A stretch of 64,000 nucleotides of DNA from Macrostomum hystrix (Eukaryota > Platyhelminthes > Macrostomidae). A program made the translations under genes and the position numbers. The notes below the pieces were generated by a model that was not told where the DNA came from, did no database searches, and saw only the letters and a program-made list of their open reading frames with translations. Location of the stretch: NCBI GenBank assembly GCA_950097015.1, contig CATNEN010000002.1, positions 9,345,681 to 9,409,680 of the forward strand, written 5' to 3'. Shown piece by piece: positions 47,068 to 58,412 of this stretch (the stretch's first letter is position 1; the number at the start of each line of letters is the position of its first letter).

Positions 47068-48584
47068 TTACGAGCGTATGTTCTTTGCCTTGTTTAAACA
47101 AAAAAATAATTTTCTACATTGCCTACACAATGCATACATTTGCAAGCATAACACTAAGAACATTTGTGCATTATGTACGTAAAAAGTAAACTGAGTTATT
47201 TTTTCTTTTTGTAAAATTGAGCTGTAGACATGCACTAGTACAGCATTGTCCGTATAACAAAATAGCTAGCTTTTGCATGCATCTACATCAAACAAATTAC
47301 TTATAAACTAGGTAGGACATCTAGAATACTAGTACTCTATAATAGTGGTACTAGTATAGAAAGATTAGTATTCTAGAAATATAAAAAGTCCTTGAAACTA
47401 AGGTTTCATAGCTTGCCTATTGTGCTTTTTAAGTATTGTTACACTTACACACCGTCAATACGATTGAAAATGTATCGGCTTTCAATAAGAATCGATTTAA
47501 AACAAACGGATACTCTATTTTACTTTAAACTATCAACTGCTAGTGAAGAATTAGACGTTTTTTACGAAATGCTTACTAGTTTTCTCAGTTTAACTTAAAA
47601 TAATTATAGATAGCGCGAAGAGGTCTGATCATTATTAAAAAATGAACCGTAATTTGCACGTGTGCAGTCAGAGTGCATAAGTTACTCTCGAGCTTACGCT
47701 TGATATAAATATGCAATTTTCTATGCTTAACATTCGTCAGGATGTCAGGTACCCTTCGTCAGGTACCCTTCATTCGAAATACTGATTTTAATACGTTGTT
47801 TATGCTATTAGTTCTTTGCATAGAGTTTTACTTGGAATACATTTTGCCACTATTTGTTACTGTTGACTTGTTAACTGGCTTTTATTTTATCTCTGCAAAT
47901 GAAGAGAGTCATTGCTATATCAATCTAAGCTGAATATTGCATATACAGCCTAATGCTGTTTTTAATAGGTATGATGTAGTTAGCTATTGTTAAAAGTTTT
48001 TATTTATTGTGATAGCTGTATAAGACAGTCAAGTGGTCCCTAAAGCAAGGTTTTAATGATATTTCTCTTTATAAAGGTTCTCTTTCATGATATAGTTTTA
48101 CTTTAGTTTCACTTTTATATTATAATGTGATTGTAATTTACCTATATGTTTATAATGTTATTTTGGCTTTTATATTGTTAGCCATTACAATATTCAAACT
48201 CTACAGTAGTAGGCCCTACTCAGTAGTGCAGTACTACAGTAGGCCTAGTAGTTATTTATGGCTAGCAAATTATTATTTAAACTATTGGCCCTACTGGACT
48301 TTATTCTCTATGATATATTATACTGCAAAAAACTAAAAATGTCAAGTACAATTGTTGTTAACTCAGTGCTACATTTAAACATATGCTTGCCTAGGTAGTT
48401 GTTTTTCTAGCCTACCTGTCTAGCCTACCTACCTAAAGAATGGTCTTTTAAAATATGCTATAAAATAGCTTCAGAGTGTTTTCTAACTTTTATCATATTA
48501 TATTACTAGTGTATTTTATATAGTAAGATTAATATAGAGCCCTTTAACTAGATATAAGTGGTTTGTTAGTGATATTAGTAATAT
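47068..48584. other. AT-rich intergenic region
   Basis: No gene supported; the short frames here are chance in AT-rich DNA. It has small local palindromes such as ctactcagtagtgcagtact near 48216 and a duplicated gtcaggtacccttc near 47742-47770. Confidence 0.5.
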
Positions 48585-48895
48585 AAGAAGCTGTAGCCCT
48601 GTGGTTAGAGTGTCAGACTCACGACTTAAAGGTGGGTTTGATTCCTCGCTCTACTGGAACAATTTGTGTCTTTTAGCAAGACACTTAACTCTGCATTGCT
48701 TCAGTTCACCCAGCTGTTAAATGGGTACCAGCATTAGCTAGGATAATTGAAGGTGGGTGTGGCATCTCCCAGTCCATGGACTGATCAGCCATATGCAGCC
48801 TTCAGATGCACCACACAATAGCTGCAGCTGTGCTGTTGGCTGTGCACATCTGGCCCAATTGGACATGTGTAATCAATTATTAATTAATTAATTAT
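48585..48895 (+). mobile_element. tRNA-derived SINE, type A
   Basis: Head agccctgtggttagagtgtc with a B box-like ggtttgattcc. Then tgtcttttagcaagacactt, cagctgttaaatgggtacca, and a 3' tail of repeated attaatta. Related to 57806-58100 over most of its length. Confidence 0.8.
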
Positions 48896-49307
48896 TAGTG
48901 AAATTAGTTATAAAGCCATATATATAGAGCATCAAGCCATTTTTTTCCTGACCAGTTGACCTAGTCTTTGTTAATATCTAACTCTTAATTTTAAGCTTAT
49001 ATTTGTTTTATTTGTCTTAACACACAGACTATGTAATATTAATGATGATAATTGAAACACAAAGTTTCAATCAGAAAGCTTTTCTGATAATGTACATATG
49101 CTTGTATATAAACAGTTTCAATAGTCTACTTGTACAATACACATGTACATCAACATTTTTAGTGAGTGATATTTCTTCAGGCTTATCTTTCCATACTGTG
49201 TGCATAGCTTCCATTAACAATTTAGGTTATTATTAGTTTTGTTACATGGATGATGGAAATCACGTGATTTTCAATTCTGAGCTCTTGGTCTCAGCTGGGA
49301 TAGAGAC

Positions 49308-52300
49308 ATGAAAAACTCTACAGACTGCTCCAGTCCCTGCCTGATGGATTGGCTGCCATCTGAAGTCCTGACGCGGATCCTGGCGATGCTGGACCAAACC
49401 AGCCGCGCCCGCTGCGCCCAGCTGAGCCGCCGCTGGTACAATCTCGCCATGCAACCTCGGCTGTGGCGCCGACTCGTCATTTACGGCAAGCCTTCGGTGA
49501 TCACCGCGGAGTTGCTAGGCCGTATCTCGAGCTGGATGTCCGGCTCGCTGCTGGAGCTGGACTTTCGTGTCCGCAGTGGATGCGTGGCTGCCCTGCTATC
49601 CGAGTCACTCAGCCTACAGAGCCTCACTATATACAAGCCGATGATTTGTGAAGATGCCGAGAACCCGCTGACTGCTCTGGGTCGCTGTTGTCCTCAGCTT
49701 CGAAGCCTGCGGCTGCTCGAATGCGGCAGCACGCAGGTGCTGACTGCTAACTCTGTAGCGCAGCTGCTGGCTGGCTGTCCGAAACTGTCACACTTAGAGA
49801 TCTCGTTAAACAGCGAAAGATCCTTGACATTGCTTGGCAGTTTAGCGGCTCGCCTGGTTTCTCTGAACCTTCACGGCAGCTTTCCGTTCGGTGATCTTGA
49901 TCTGCCCAGGTGCCCAGAGCTGACCTCCTTAACCGTTTGGAGGCTCTTGGAGTCTGGTAAGTCTGACACACGTACGGTGAAATGGTGCGAATGCCCTGTA
50001 TACTACTTAAAACCTCTCTTATCGTCGCAAGCGACTCTAATGACTCTAGAGCCTCGTTAACGAGTCGTCAGCATTGTCCGAGACGCATTCGACGTTTTGT
50101 AACGGCGTACTCGTATTCGAAGCGATTTGATTTTTCATTTGCTTCTTAGCTATAACTACTCAATAAGCCTAGACGCTGGAAGCGTTTCTATTGAGGCAAT
50201 CATTAGGATGATATCAGAAGGTCTCGGAGCTTAAATCGCTGCCACCCGCTCCCATCAGGACTGGAGCCGGTGCTGCCCCGCCTGCCCTGTCTGTCCGGGC
50301 TGACGCTGCACGACTCGGACTTTATCGACGGACTCGCGAAGGCGCTGGCTGTTTCCTGCCCCGGCCTCCGCTCTGTCAGGCAGGCGTCTCCTTGGTTTGG
50401 CCTTCGAGATTTGACGGCCGATGGTCTCGTCGCGCTTCTGAAAGGCTGTCCGCAGTTAAGCTGCCTGGAAGTGCCGTACTGCAAGCCGCTAGACAGCGCT
50501 GGCTACCGCCGCGTTGTTGGCAGCTTGCGGCCCGACTTTCAGCAGCTGCGTCTCCTGTGCGGCAGCCTGACCGAGGCGGATCTGCAGACTCGGCTGCCAG
50601 CGAAACTCACTCGGCTGCAGCTGGACTTCAACAACAACTGCGGCGGCATTGAAGGGCTTCGGACCGGCTTGTCGGGCTGCTCGGGTGAGGGGGCCAAGGT
50701 CTTTTTGATAATCTTCTAGAGCAGGGGTCGGCAACCTTAGGATTACGAAATTAAATTCCGGTTACCCATTTCTGGAATTCGCGATACTTTAGGCGAGAGG
50801 CAAAAGTTAGCCCGAAAACATTTGACACGCTTTCAATTACATAAAATAAGAAACCCTTCCTCCCTGGGAGAAAGGAGGGTCATTACTCATTGGAAGTATT
50901 ACATGTACTACGCTGGCAATCATTTTCGCCAATGTTATGCGCTTGAATAAACCATGCACAGGAATGAGTTAGGATCGCATTTTGCAGTAGCAGCACTTTC
51001 TTTTGATGTGACAGTTGCGCACCTCGCTGAGCAGCTTCCTTGTTTCCTCGTTGATTGCGCCGACAACCAGCTCTCGTGATACGCCTTGAAAATGCCTGCT
51101 CGTGACCTCAAGAACAACGTCAAAGATGTGCTTCGGGAATGCCTTCTTTCCATCCGCACGTTGATTCCCCATGGTCATTTTGAAGCGCTCAAACCTGGGA
51201 TGGAAATCCTAGACAACAGCTTGGCAAAGTACCTCGCATTGTTGCTTTGAATTTTCAAGGTATGAAGCAAGCGTGGGTCTAGGGATTCAGCAGAGTAATA
51301 GACAGGACTTTGAAAGTCTCCCATTTCATCGTACTTCGATAGTGACTGACAACGTGGGTCAATCATGTCGATCGGGATTTCGACTTTCTCAATCCGCGGA
51401 GTCTCGTGGCGTGGAGTCTCGTGCCGCGGAGTCTCAAGCCGCGGAGTCACGAGTAGCGGAGTCTCATGCAGCGGAGTCACGGGTAGCGGAGTCTCAAGCC
51501 GCGGAGTCACGGGTAGCGGAGTCTCATGCCGCTGAGTCACGGGTAGCGAAGTCTCATGCCGCTGAGTCACGGGTAGCGGAGTCTCAAGCCGCGGAGTCAC
51601 GGGTAGCGGAGTCTCATGCCGCTGAGTCACGGGTAGCGGAGTCCCGTGCCGAAGAGTCTCAGGCCGCGGAGTCTGTGAGACGGCTGTGGTCGCTTGCAAG
51701 GCTAGAAAGCATACACTTTCCTTTATCTCCGCTAAATCCTTTTGAATCAGCTTGATGCTTGTCGAAAGCTCGTTCAACTGTTCCACTATCAAAGAATTAA
51801 TGGCGCCTCCTTCATTCTGTCTGAGACGGTTGAATTCCAGAATCTTATCAACACTTCCTAGCACTCTGGTTAATGATGACTCGGAGAGTGAGCTGACTGT
51901 CTCAGTCAGAGCCGGATCTCGAATGGCTGCGTTGGCAGCCGCTTCCTGCTGATTAGTTTCTGTAGGGGGCATCGCGCGGCTGATAACTGAAGCAGGGGCA
52001 GTCTTCTGTGCCTTTGATTTCTTAAGAATTTTACTCGCCACTGTTAAAGAAGACGATGCCTTTCTCTTCAGAGTATTGGGTAGAATAGTGGAAGGGGCGG
52101 CTTGGTGCACCTTGTTGGGAACAGTAGGTTGGTGAGCATGTACATGCACATCAAGGAAGCCGCCAGTCGAAGGTGCGTGTTGTTCTTCTCTGCACTTTTT
52201 TTCTTCTTCGATGGCCTTCAACCGTGAGCTTTTGTTAAAGTCAAAGTCGGCTTGCCGAACAATGGCCTTGTCATCTGAAGAAGAACAAAATTTTACATTG

Positions 52301-52378
52301 CAATATCTGAACTGTACTACAATTTAGAGTCAGTTAGTGGTATAGAGGAAAGACGAAAGAGTGGAGGAGAGGATTTTG

Positions 52379-52411
<33 letters not shown>

Positions 52412-54144
52412 GGTGGTCGAAGCTGACACAGCGGGGTAGGCGAGGGCCGCCCATTAACCTTAACCTGCCTAACTTGTATTCCGTTGCTGCCGATAAAAAA
52501 GTGCAGGAAAGGACTTGTGATGTTGCCTGCTTTGAAAAATGAGTGTGCCTATGGTCAGCCCTGCTGACCATTCCGGCAGGAACGGAGATGTTGGTTTCTT
52601 CGCTCGGCAGGAAAAGGTAGAGAAAATGAGAAAATGAAAAGAAAGACTGAATTATTGAATGCATTAGTGAATTGAGTAGCGTATGCAGATATGAAGCTTT
52701 AGCTCACCTGACACTGCTAAGACTTCGACAAGCTGTTCGTCTCCATAGTAGTTTATGTTTATTCGCTCTCCAACTTTAGGCACTGCCTGCTTAATTTCAA
52801 TAGAATCTACTAGACCATCTGCGTCAAAAAGTACTAGCAACCAAATGGTCGGTTGTCTTGATGAGCGGCGGCTCATTTTCTCTTATTCTAACTAATCGTG
52901 TTTATGGCGAAGCTGTTCTCATCAATTTTCAAAATTATTTCGATTGCTGTCCAGGTGCAAGCACTAGATTCCAGGTAGAAAATTAATTGCTGCGTGCAAG
53001 GATGGGGAATCCCAAGTGACATCGAAAACCCCTCCCCTCGGTTTATTGGCCCGACACCCACCAATCCGAGAAGAGCAAGCAGGGGACGCTTTCACACAGA
53101 ATTCCGCGGAAATTTGGACTCATTCCGCTGACCCAACTGTATATACCCCCGCGGGCTAAAGAGAGAATCTTAAAGACGACGGCGGGCCGCATGAAGAAAG
53201 GGGAGAGATGAGACACAGGAGAGATGAGACAGGTGAGAGATGAGACGGGGGTGACAAGACGCAAGAGAGATGAGACGTGGGAGATAAGACGCAAGAGAGA
53301 TGAGACGTGGGAGATAAGACGCAAGAGAGATGAGATAGGGTGTACTTTAGAATAGGTGTTAGGAGGAGCTAAGGGCCGGATTTGGGAGCTTCGAGGGCCG
53401 CATCTGGCCCGCGGGCCGGAGTTTGCCGACCCCTGTTCTAGAGCGATGAGGAAGCACCACAAAGTTGAGTTGTACTAGTAAATAAAGAAAGCTGGTCAGT
53501 TGATTCGGTGCACAAAACTCTTGAAGACTTGTGAGACACGAAGCTCTTAAGTCAAGTCGGTTAGTCGGCTGTCCACTTTCATTTTTTTAGGTTGTATTGC
53601 GATCGAGAGTCTCACAAGTACGTACTGGCATTGAACAACGACACATCACATTTATCCCACAGAGCTCACCCACCTAGTCCTTACTGACTGCAACGATGAG
53701 CTTTTGTCAGCGCTGCTCATCCAGCTACCCCGCCTGCGTAACCTCCGCCTCAGCAGCTGCAGTCGCCTCACCCGACAGGCCTGGGCGAAATTGCGCGAAC
53801 TCTCCGCTTTCCCACACGACCTGCGCGAGTTTGTGGTGCTCTTCTCCATCTGCAGCGGCTCCAGTCTCACCGATGAGTCGGTCGCCGACATCTGCGCCAG
53901 TCCGATCGCCAGGGGTCTGCGGTGGCTATGCCTGGACAACTGCAAACAGCTGACTTCACAGTCTCTCACCTCCATCGTCAGCAGCTGTCCTTGGCTGACC
54001 CGCCTGGCTCTGCTGTCCTGCTATGCTATTGCGGAGCCTCATCAACTGGCATTCCGCGCCGCCTTCCAGCACCGCGTGGAACTGGAGCTTCGTGGTGCGC
54101 CCGAATGGGCCCTAGATTTGTGTGACTCGGATGCGGAGAGCTAG
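49308..54144 (+). CDS. F-box and leucine-rich-repeat protein
   Basis: Probable substrate receptor of an SCF ubiquitin ligase. Exons are 49308-49956, 50259-50684 and 53663-54144, with consensus splice sites and matching phases; the protein is about 518 residues and appears complete. The F-box is near the N-terminus (MDWLPSEVLTRILAMLDQTS, CAQLSRRWYNLA, LWRRLVI). The rest is LRRs of the FBXL type (CCPQLRSLRLLECGS, CPKLSHLEISL, CPQLSCLEVPYC, GLRWLCLDNCKQLTSQSL, CPWLTRLALLSCYAI), ending DLCDSDAES. No frame breaks were found in any exon, unlike most genes here. Intron 2 is about 3 kb because it holds a hAT-like element. Confidence 0.9.
50714..50721. repeat. Left 8-bp target site duplication
   Basis: ttctagag directly before the element end CAGGGGTCGG. 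An identical copy lies at 53436-53443. Confidence 0.93.
50968..52876 (-). CDS. BEN-domain-like protein inside hAT-like element
   Basis: Two exons. Exon 1, 52708-52876, starts MSRRSSRQPTIWLLVLFDAD and has a small beta-rich look, like the N-terminal module of some BEN proteins. Exon 2 runs from 52274 down. Exon 2 has a basic segment (LKRKASSSLTVASKILKKSK), a helical segment (SLIVEQLNELSTSIKLIQKD) and a tandem repeat of RHETPLPVT/RLETPLPVT units. It ends in a C-terminal region, ARYFAKLLSRISIPGL then KKAFPKHIFDVVLEV. That end resembles a BEN domain, a DNA- or chromatin-binding fold. A one-base break at about 51176, in an A run, separates the last 70 residues, which end at 50968. Family assignment is by eye. 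Confidence 0.6.
51395..51680. repeat. Coding tandem repeat in the BEN-like gene
   Basis: Units of 24-30 bp such as agtcacgggtagcggagtct encode alternating RHETPLPVT and RLETPLPVT on the minus strand, about twelve copies. The period is a multiple of three, so the frame is kept. Confidence 0.85.
52380..52406. repeat. (GA)n microsatellite
   Basis: A run of about 13 ga dinucleotides inside the BEN gene intron of the hAT-like element. Confidence 0.95.
53205..53340. repeat. About 30-bp minisatellite in the hAT-like element
   Basis: Imperfect units of gagatgagacgtgggagata plus agacgcaaga near the right end of the transposon. Subterminal repeats of this kind occur in DNA transposons. Confidence 0.85.
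53436..53443. repeat. Right 8-bp target site duplication
   Basis: ttctagag directly after the element end CCGACCCCTG, identical to 50714-50721. Confidence 0.93.
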
Positions 54145-56328
54145 TCAGGCTGTGCTCTTTCCTGAGGCTTGGTCTAGCGCTTTCATTGAGCTTGTCAAAC
54201 TGTCAGCGTCGATACACAAGCGACTACTTTGATGTGACTACTTTCTAATTCTTTCAAGTGCCGAATTTTGTATTAATTGGCTAATTTATTTCAATGAGGG
54301 TTTTGTAGGCCAAACGCAGTTTGTTGGTAGTAAACGTTCAAAGCCAAGTAGGCATCCACAATTTGTTATATATTGAATATATTGAATGTACAGTATGAGT
54401 GTACACAACGTGCAATGACGAAATTGGCATAGTAAGTGGTGAGATACTAAGAGAGAACCTCGTGCAGAGTTACGCAACGCATATCGCATGCAGAACTACA
54501 CAAAAGTGCACCAAAGAATAACTTAGGTCACCACAGAGGGTAAACATGCCCTCCTTAAAACCTGCCTTGGCCTAGTTGTCAAAACGCCGAAGACTAAGGT
54601 GCTGACTGTGCGGCCCAACATTCCAGCGAAGCTGACAAGTCGTTACTTTCAGTCCGTTACCATCCCGACTTTCTAATTGATAAGTCAGAAAGTCAGCAGA
54701 AATACTCCTGCAGGTGCTGCATTAAGGCAATAGCACATTATGCCAGTAAATTACATATAATGCGGTAACTTAATAAACAGTAGAACGTGTGTGTCCCATT
54801 TTGGTCAGGAAAATCGTCCAGCAAGCATTACTCTAATTAACAATACAACTTCCAAACTTGGGGCTCTGCTCTGGCTTCTTGGATTTGTATCGTAAAAACT
54901 AAAGCTGCGTTTTTAATAAAGAAACGGAAGCCTTACGAGTAAAACCTTCGAGCAATGGCCAGGAAACCTGTACGGAAGGCCCCGACCAGCGTGCCTCATT
55001 GTAGAGAAACTAATTCAAGCAGGAACATGGGCAACGAGCTGATGGGAAAAGTTTTGTTCCAGCCAAAAGTGAATTAAAAGACTTTGACGTTGTTCCTATG
55101 TAATTAAAATCCAAAAGTATGTGATAAAATACTACTCAGCTTCTTTGTTTGCAACTGTGCAAACGCAGGGAGACTGAGCTAATCATCTTGAGCAGCACTT
55201 TGCTGCGAGTGACTTAAAATCTCTTCGACGCTACTCGGCCTCGGAGATTGACGGAATCGAATGACTCTCGGCGTTGGACCAAATGGATTGGATATCAATC
55301 AACGTCTTCGAGAATTGGATACGGACTGAATGTATTCAACGCATGGAGACGATCCGCGAAGCTATTTATGGCATTGTCTCTCCGGTTAGGACTGGCTGAT
55401 TCTTGTTGACGTTCTCAACCATGCACTTTTGATACAATATGGCATGATTTTTCTCGCTAACTGCGAGCATACGAGCTAACTTTGAAAAAGTATATTGAAA
55501 AAAGCTTCGGAAAGCGGCCAAAAAGATTTTTCCGCATCTGTCGTACTTATGAAGCTGCTGACTGACTTGCTGTTGTTAAAGTCGGACGTTGTAAAAATTT
55601 GGCTAAAGACTAAAACTTTATTTACGTGTTAGGTGGCACGTACTGAAGTAGGTCGTCCGTTCTGATTCAACATAGAATCCCGCTCGTTGTCATAGGCGGA
55701 TCGGCAAAGTTTTTCATGAAGAAAGATGAAACGTTTTCAGACCGAAAAGAATTGTCCAAAGCACGACGGAAGACTTTCCAGTAGGGGTTGAATTCAGCAG
55801 CCCAGACTGCTTATGAGAGCAACATTTTTTGCTGCAAATAAACTGTGAGGGGGACTGTCTCATGTCTAACAAAGAATCTGTGAGCTGCGGCCGGAAGGAT
55901 GTGACTCCGCGTGACTCCATGCTTGCACTGGAGTTCCGCGGAATTGGCGACGCACTCTAGAAAACTCGTTGCAATAGTGCTTTTACTTTTTAATCAGTAT
56001 CTTAAAAAGTAATGAAAGACGGATAAAATCGTAGCAAAGTTGTTAACAAACTTCGTTTTATAAACAAAGCACGAACTGACGTCTGTACTTTGAATTCGAC
56101 TGAGGATCGTGTACGCATAGTAAAAGTGTTAATTTAGTGGTCAGGCAAAGCCAGGGTAAGATGAGACGGACTTTAACTACTTCTGACTTAAAGATAAGGT
56201 AAGTAAGGCATTTCTCATGTCGTCTTTAACAGGGTTCATCGGACGTGATAGCATATGCTTATTCGTTGCTTGGGTCTTGTCAAAAATTTCAGTAAATAAC
56301 CAGTATCCTTAGTTGCCGCTTGGTTGCA
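54145..56328. other. Intergenic region, no gene recognised
   Basis: Two kilobases of mixed composition between the F-box/LRR 3' end and the LamG-like gene. Only short chance frames were found. I see no repeats or transposon ends that I can support. Confidence 0.5.
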
Positions 56329-57548
56329 TCATCCGCCGCAGAGATTTTCGAGTTCTAGGAACTGATTAAGGGTGAGCGATGCTGTGACGAAGCCCCAGCA
56401 CTCAAGCCAGCCGTTGAATGGCGCTGGCCCGGCGGTATTGCAGTCGCCGATACGAAGACAGTTGAAGCTATCCATTGCAGCGGGGTCGCTGCCGAATGTC
56501 TTTGGCGAGTCGGTGTCATACAGCACACCATTCATGTAGACATGAGATTCATAGTTCGACCCGGTGAAGCTCACTCCGAGGGAGACAGTTTTTAAGATCC
56601 CATCCGTGACCAGCCCGGTGTTGGAGATGATCTCAGTGTACTGTTTGGAGCCGTCCACTAAGTAATGCCTAGACTGGATTTGACCGTCGGCTCGGGTGTT
56701 GAAGTGGCTCACGGAGGCGCTTGAGAGACAGCTGCTAAAGGAGCTGAGACACTTTGCTCTAAAAGTCAATGACGATGTAAAACTAAGTCACTGGTTTTAT
56801 TTATTTAAAAAGACTTCTGACTTGGATTTTCTTACTCTGAAGTCGCAGCTAGCTTTCCTCGAAAGTAAATAGTAAACTTATTGTTCAGTAAGATGTACTG
56901 ACTAAAGCCATTCGTGCTGACAGCAATGAAGGAGCTGGAGCTAGTGTTTAGGCGAACACCGTTGAGAGGGTCCTGCTGGGCAATGTTTTGAGGTACAGCT
57001 GTGTAGAGAGAGCCGGCCAGATTGGAGAAGCCCACTTTAAAGTTGTACCAATCACTACTCTCGAGGCGAAGCTCAAGGCTGAAATTCCAGGAACTGCGAC
57101 AGTCGCCGGTCGGGCCGTCAAGTTTTCTGTCAACGGCATGCTTCTGGCTGCAATCATAAAAAAGGGAGCAGTGGCCTCTTAATTTTCTACAAACTAGAGG
57201 TTAAAACAAGAAAGTGCTCTTACTGGAACCACTACCTGTCCGTTTCCGTCTCACACTCATTCTGGGGCTGCAGCCGGGAGTCGAAGGCGGTTGGGCTGCC
57301 AGGCTGTAGCATTCGGAGCTATCTTTTAGGTATACGGAGAGGCGACAGTCGCCACTCAAAGTGCAGCGAAGCACACATTCCGACTCACTCGGAGTCGACA
57401 CGGCCGCCTCAGGCAGAGCCGATGGGCAGTCGGAGGTCACCAGGTCGTACACAGCAGAGCAAGCTTCGTACGCCATCGTTGAACCAATTAGAAGCACAAA
57501 GAGCGACAGTTTCCAAATGTTACTGGCAATCATATTGCTGCAGCCCAC
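56329..57548 (-). CDS. Secreted PAN-like plus LamG-like domain protein
   Basis: Likely exons are about 57224-57548, 56836-57187 and 56329-56758, with donors gtaaga and gtaag and an acceptor after ttttag. Exon 1 has a signal peptide (WKLSLFVLLIGSTMAYEAC) and a Cys-spaced segment (CVLRCTLSGDCRLSVYL) resembling a PAN/apple module. Exons 2 and 3 encode a concanavalin/LamG-like beta sandwich (WYNFKVGFSNLAGSLY, FTIYFRGKLA, SHFNTRADGQIQSRHYLVDG, ESHVYMNGVLY, FNGWLECWGFVTASLTLNQF). Such proteins are extracellular lectin-like or matrix molecules. No enzyme motif is seen. Domain calls are by pattern only. A Met at 57533 is an equally good start, closer to the hydrophobic core. Confidence 0.65.
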
Positions 57549-57805
57549 TAAACTTTTAGTTAATTTGTTTTAAAAAAAGTTTCTGTCGCAAAGTCATGCA
57601 AGGTCCATTCGAAGAGAATGTGAATTTGAAGCGATGAGGTGCTAACCTGTAGTGCATGGTCTATTGAGCAGTTACTAGCTGATTGGTCCATGAAATATTA
57701 CATGTCTCTGCCCAGTGGCAGCCAGTTTTGCCAGATAGAAACAGAAGGAAGAGCCTTCTAGAAGATCTGGGATGAAAATTGTATTAATGGAAAGACAGGA
57801 GTTTT

Positions 57806-58100
57806 TAGCCTGGTGGTTATGAGCTTCTGACTTTCGACCGGGGGTCGGTAGTTCGAAACACAGCCCTACGGAGACAATTTGTGTCCGTGAGTAAATATCT
57901 AATTCCCCAGTGCTTCAGTTCCCTGAGCTGTAAAATGGGCACCAGCATTAAATGGGGTAGAAATTCGGACACGTGTGGCGGCCTTCTCAGTCCACAGCCT
58001 TTGAGTAGCTGTACACAGCCTTTAGAAGCGCCGATAAAAAGCTTCGGCTGTACATCTGGCCCGGTTTTATTTCCGTTCGCTGGCTGTCGAACTTAGAGTG
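57806..58100 (+). mobile_element. tRNA-derived SINE, type A
   Basis: Related to 48585-48895. Shared blocks include agcctggtggttatgagctt (head), gacaatttgtgtcc, cagctgtaaaatgggcacca, and tgtacatctggcccg near the 3' end. Confidence 0.75.
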
Positions 58101-58261
58101 CTCCAGTTCTTAGATAGATCAATAGACCAAGTGACGAGTCTGCGGCAGCGTTTGCTGTGTCAAACTGCGTCCAGAAATACTCTTGTCTGTTCAACTCGTG
58201 CCCTGATGTATTCTGTGGAAACTTTCAATTCGGGGATTTGCTTAATAATGTAATAATAATT

Positions 58262-58412
58262 GCAGGAGGGCTGTGGGCAATGGCACATCTCATTTAGAGA
58301 CAGTAGACCCGCCGCCATGCAGCGAGGAGGCAATTCCGCCCATTTCGCTGATTCCTTTGCAAACACCAACACGCACACGTGTACTTTTTCATCGTCAGGC
58401 AGTGTAAGCTTT
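58262..58412 (-). mobile_element. SINE type B, tail part (interrupted element)
   Basis: Reverse-oriented 3' half of the type B element (gtgggcaatggcacatctca, caattccgcccatttcgctg), ending at the block whose complement is acactgcctgacgat. Confidence 0.65.

Larger units (their letters stand above)
50722..53435. mobile_element. hAT-like DNA transposon carrying a BEN-domain gene
   Basis: Ends are inverted repeats: CAGGGGTCGGCAACCT at the left, and at the right the complement CAGGGGTCGGCAAACT. They are flanked by a perfect 8-bp duplication ttctagag. An 8-bp duplication and CAGGGG termini are the signature of hAT elements, and the right end (ccgcatctggcccgcgggcc) resembles many animal hAT ends. 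Length is 2714 bp. The only substantial gene inside is the minus-strand BEN-domain gene. No hAT transposase, RW-dimer region or BED finger is readable, so it is non-autonomous. Inserted in intron 2 of the F-box/LRR gene, where it should be tolerated after splicing. Confidence 0.88.

Noticed and set aside
52317-52664. 115-codon minus-strand frame in the BEN gene intron
   Set aside because: Includes the (GA)n microsatellite read as Ser-Leu repeats and lies between good splice sites.
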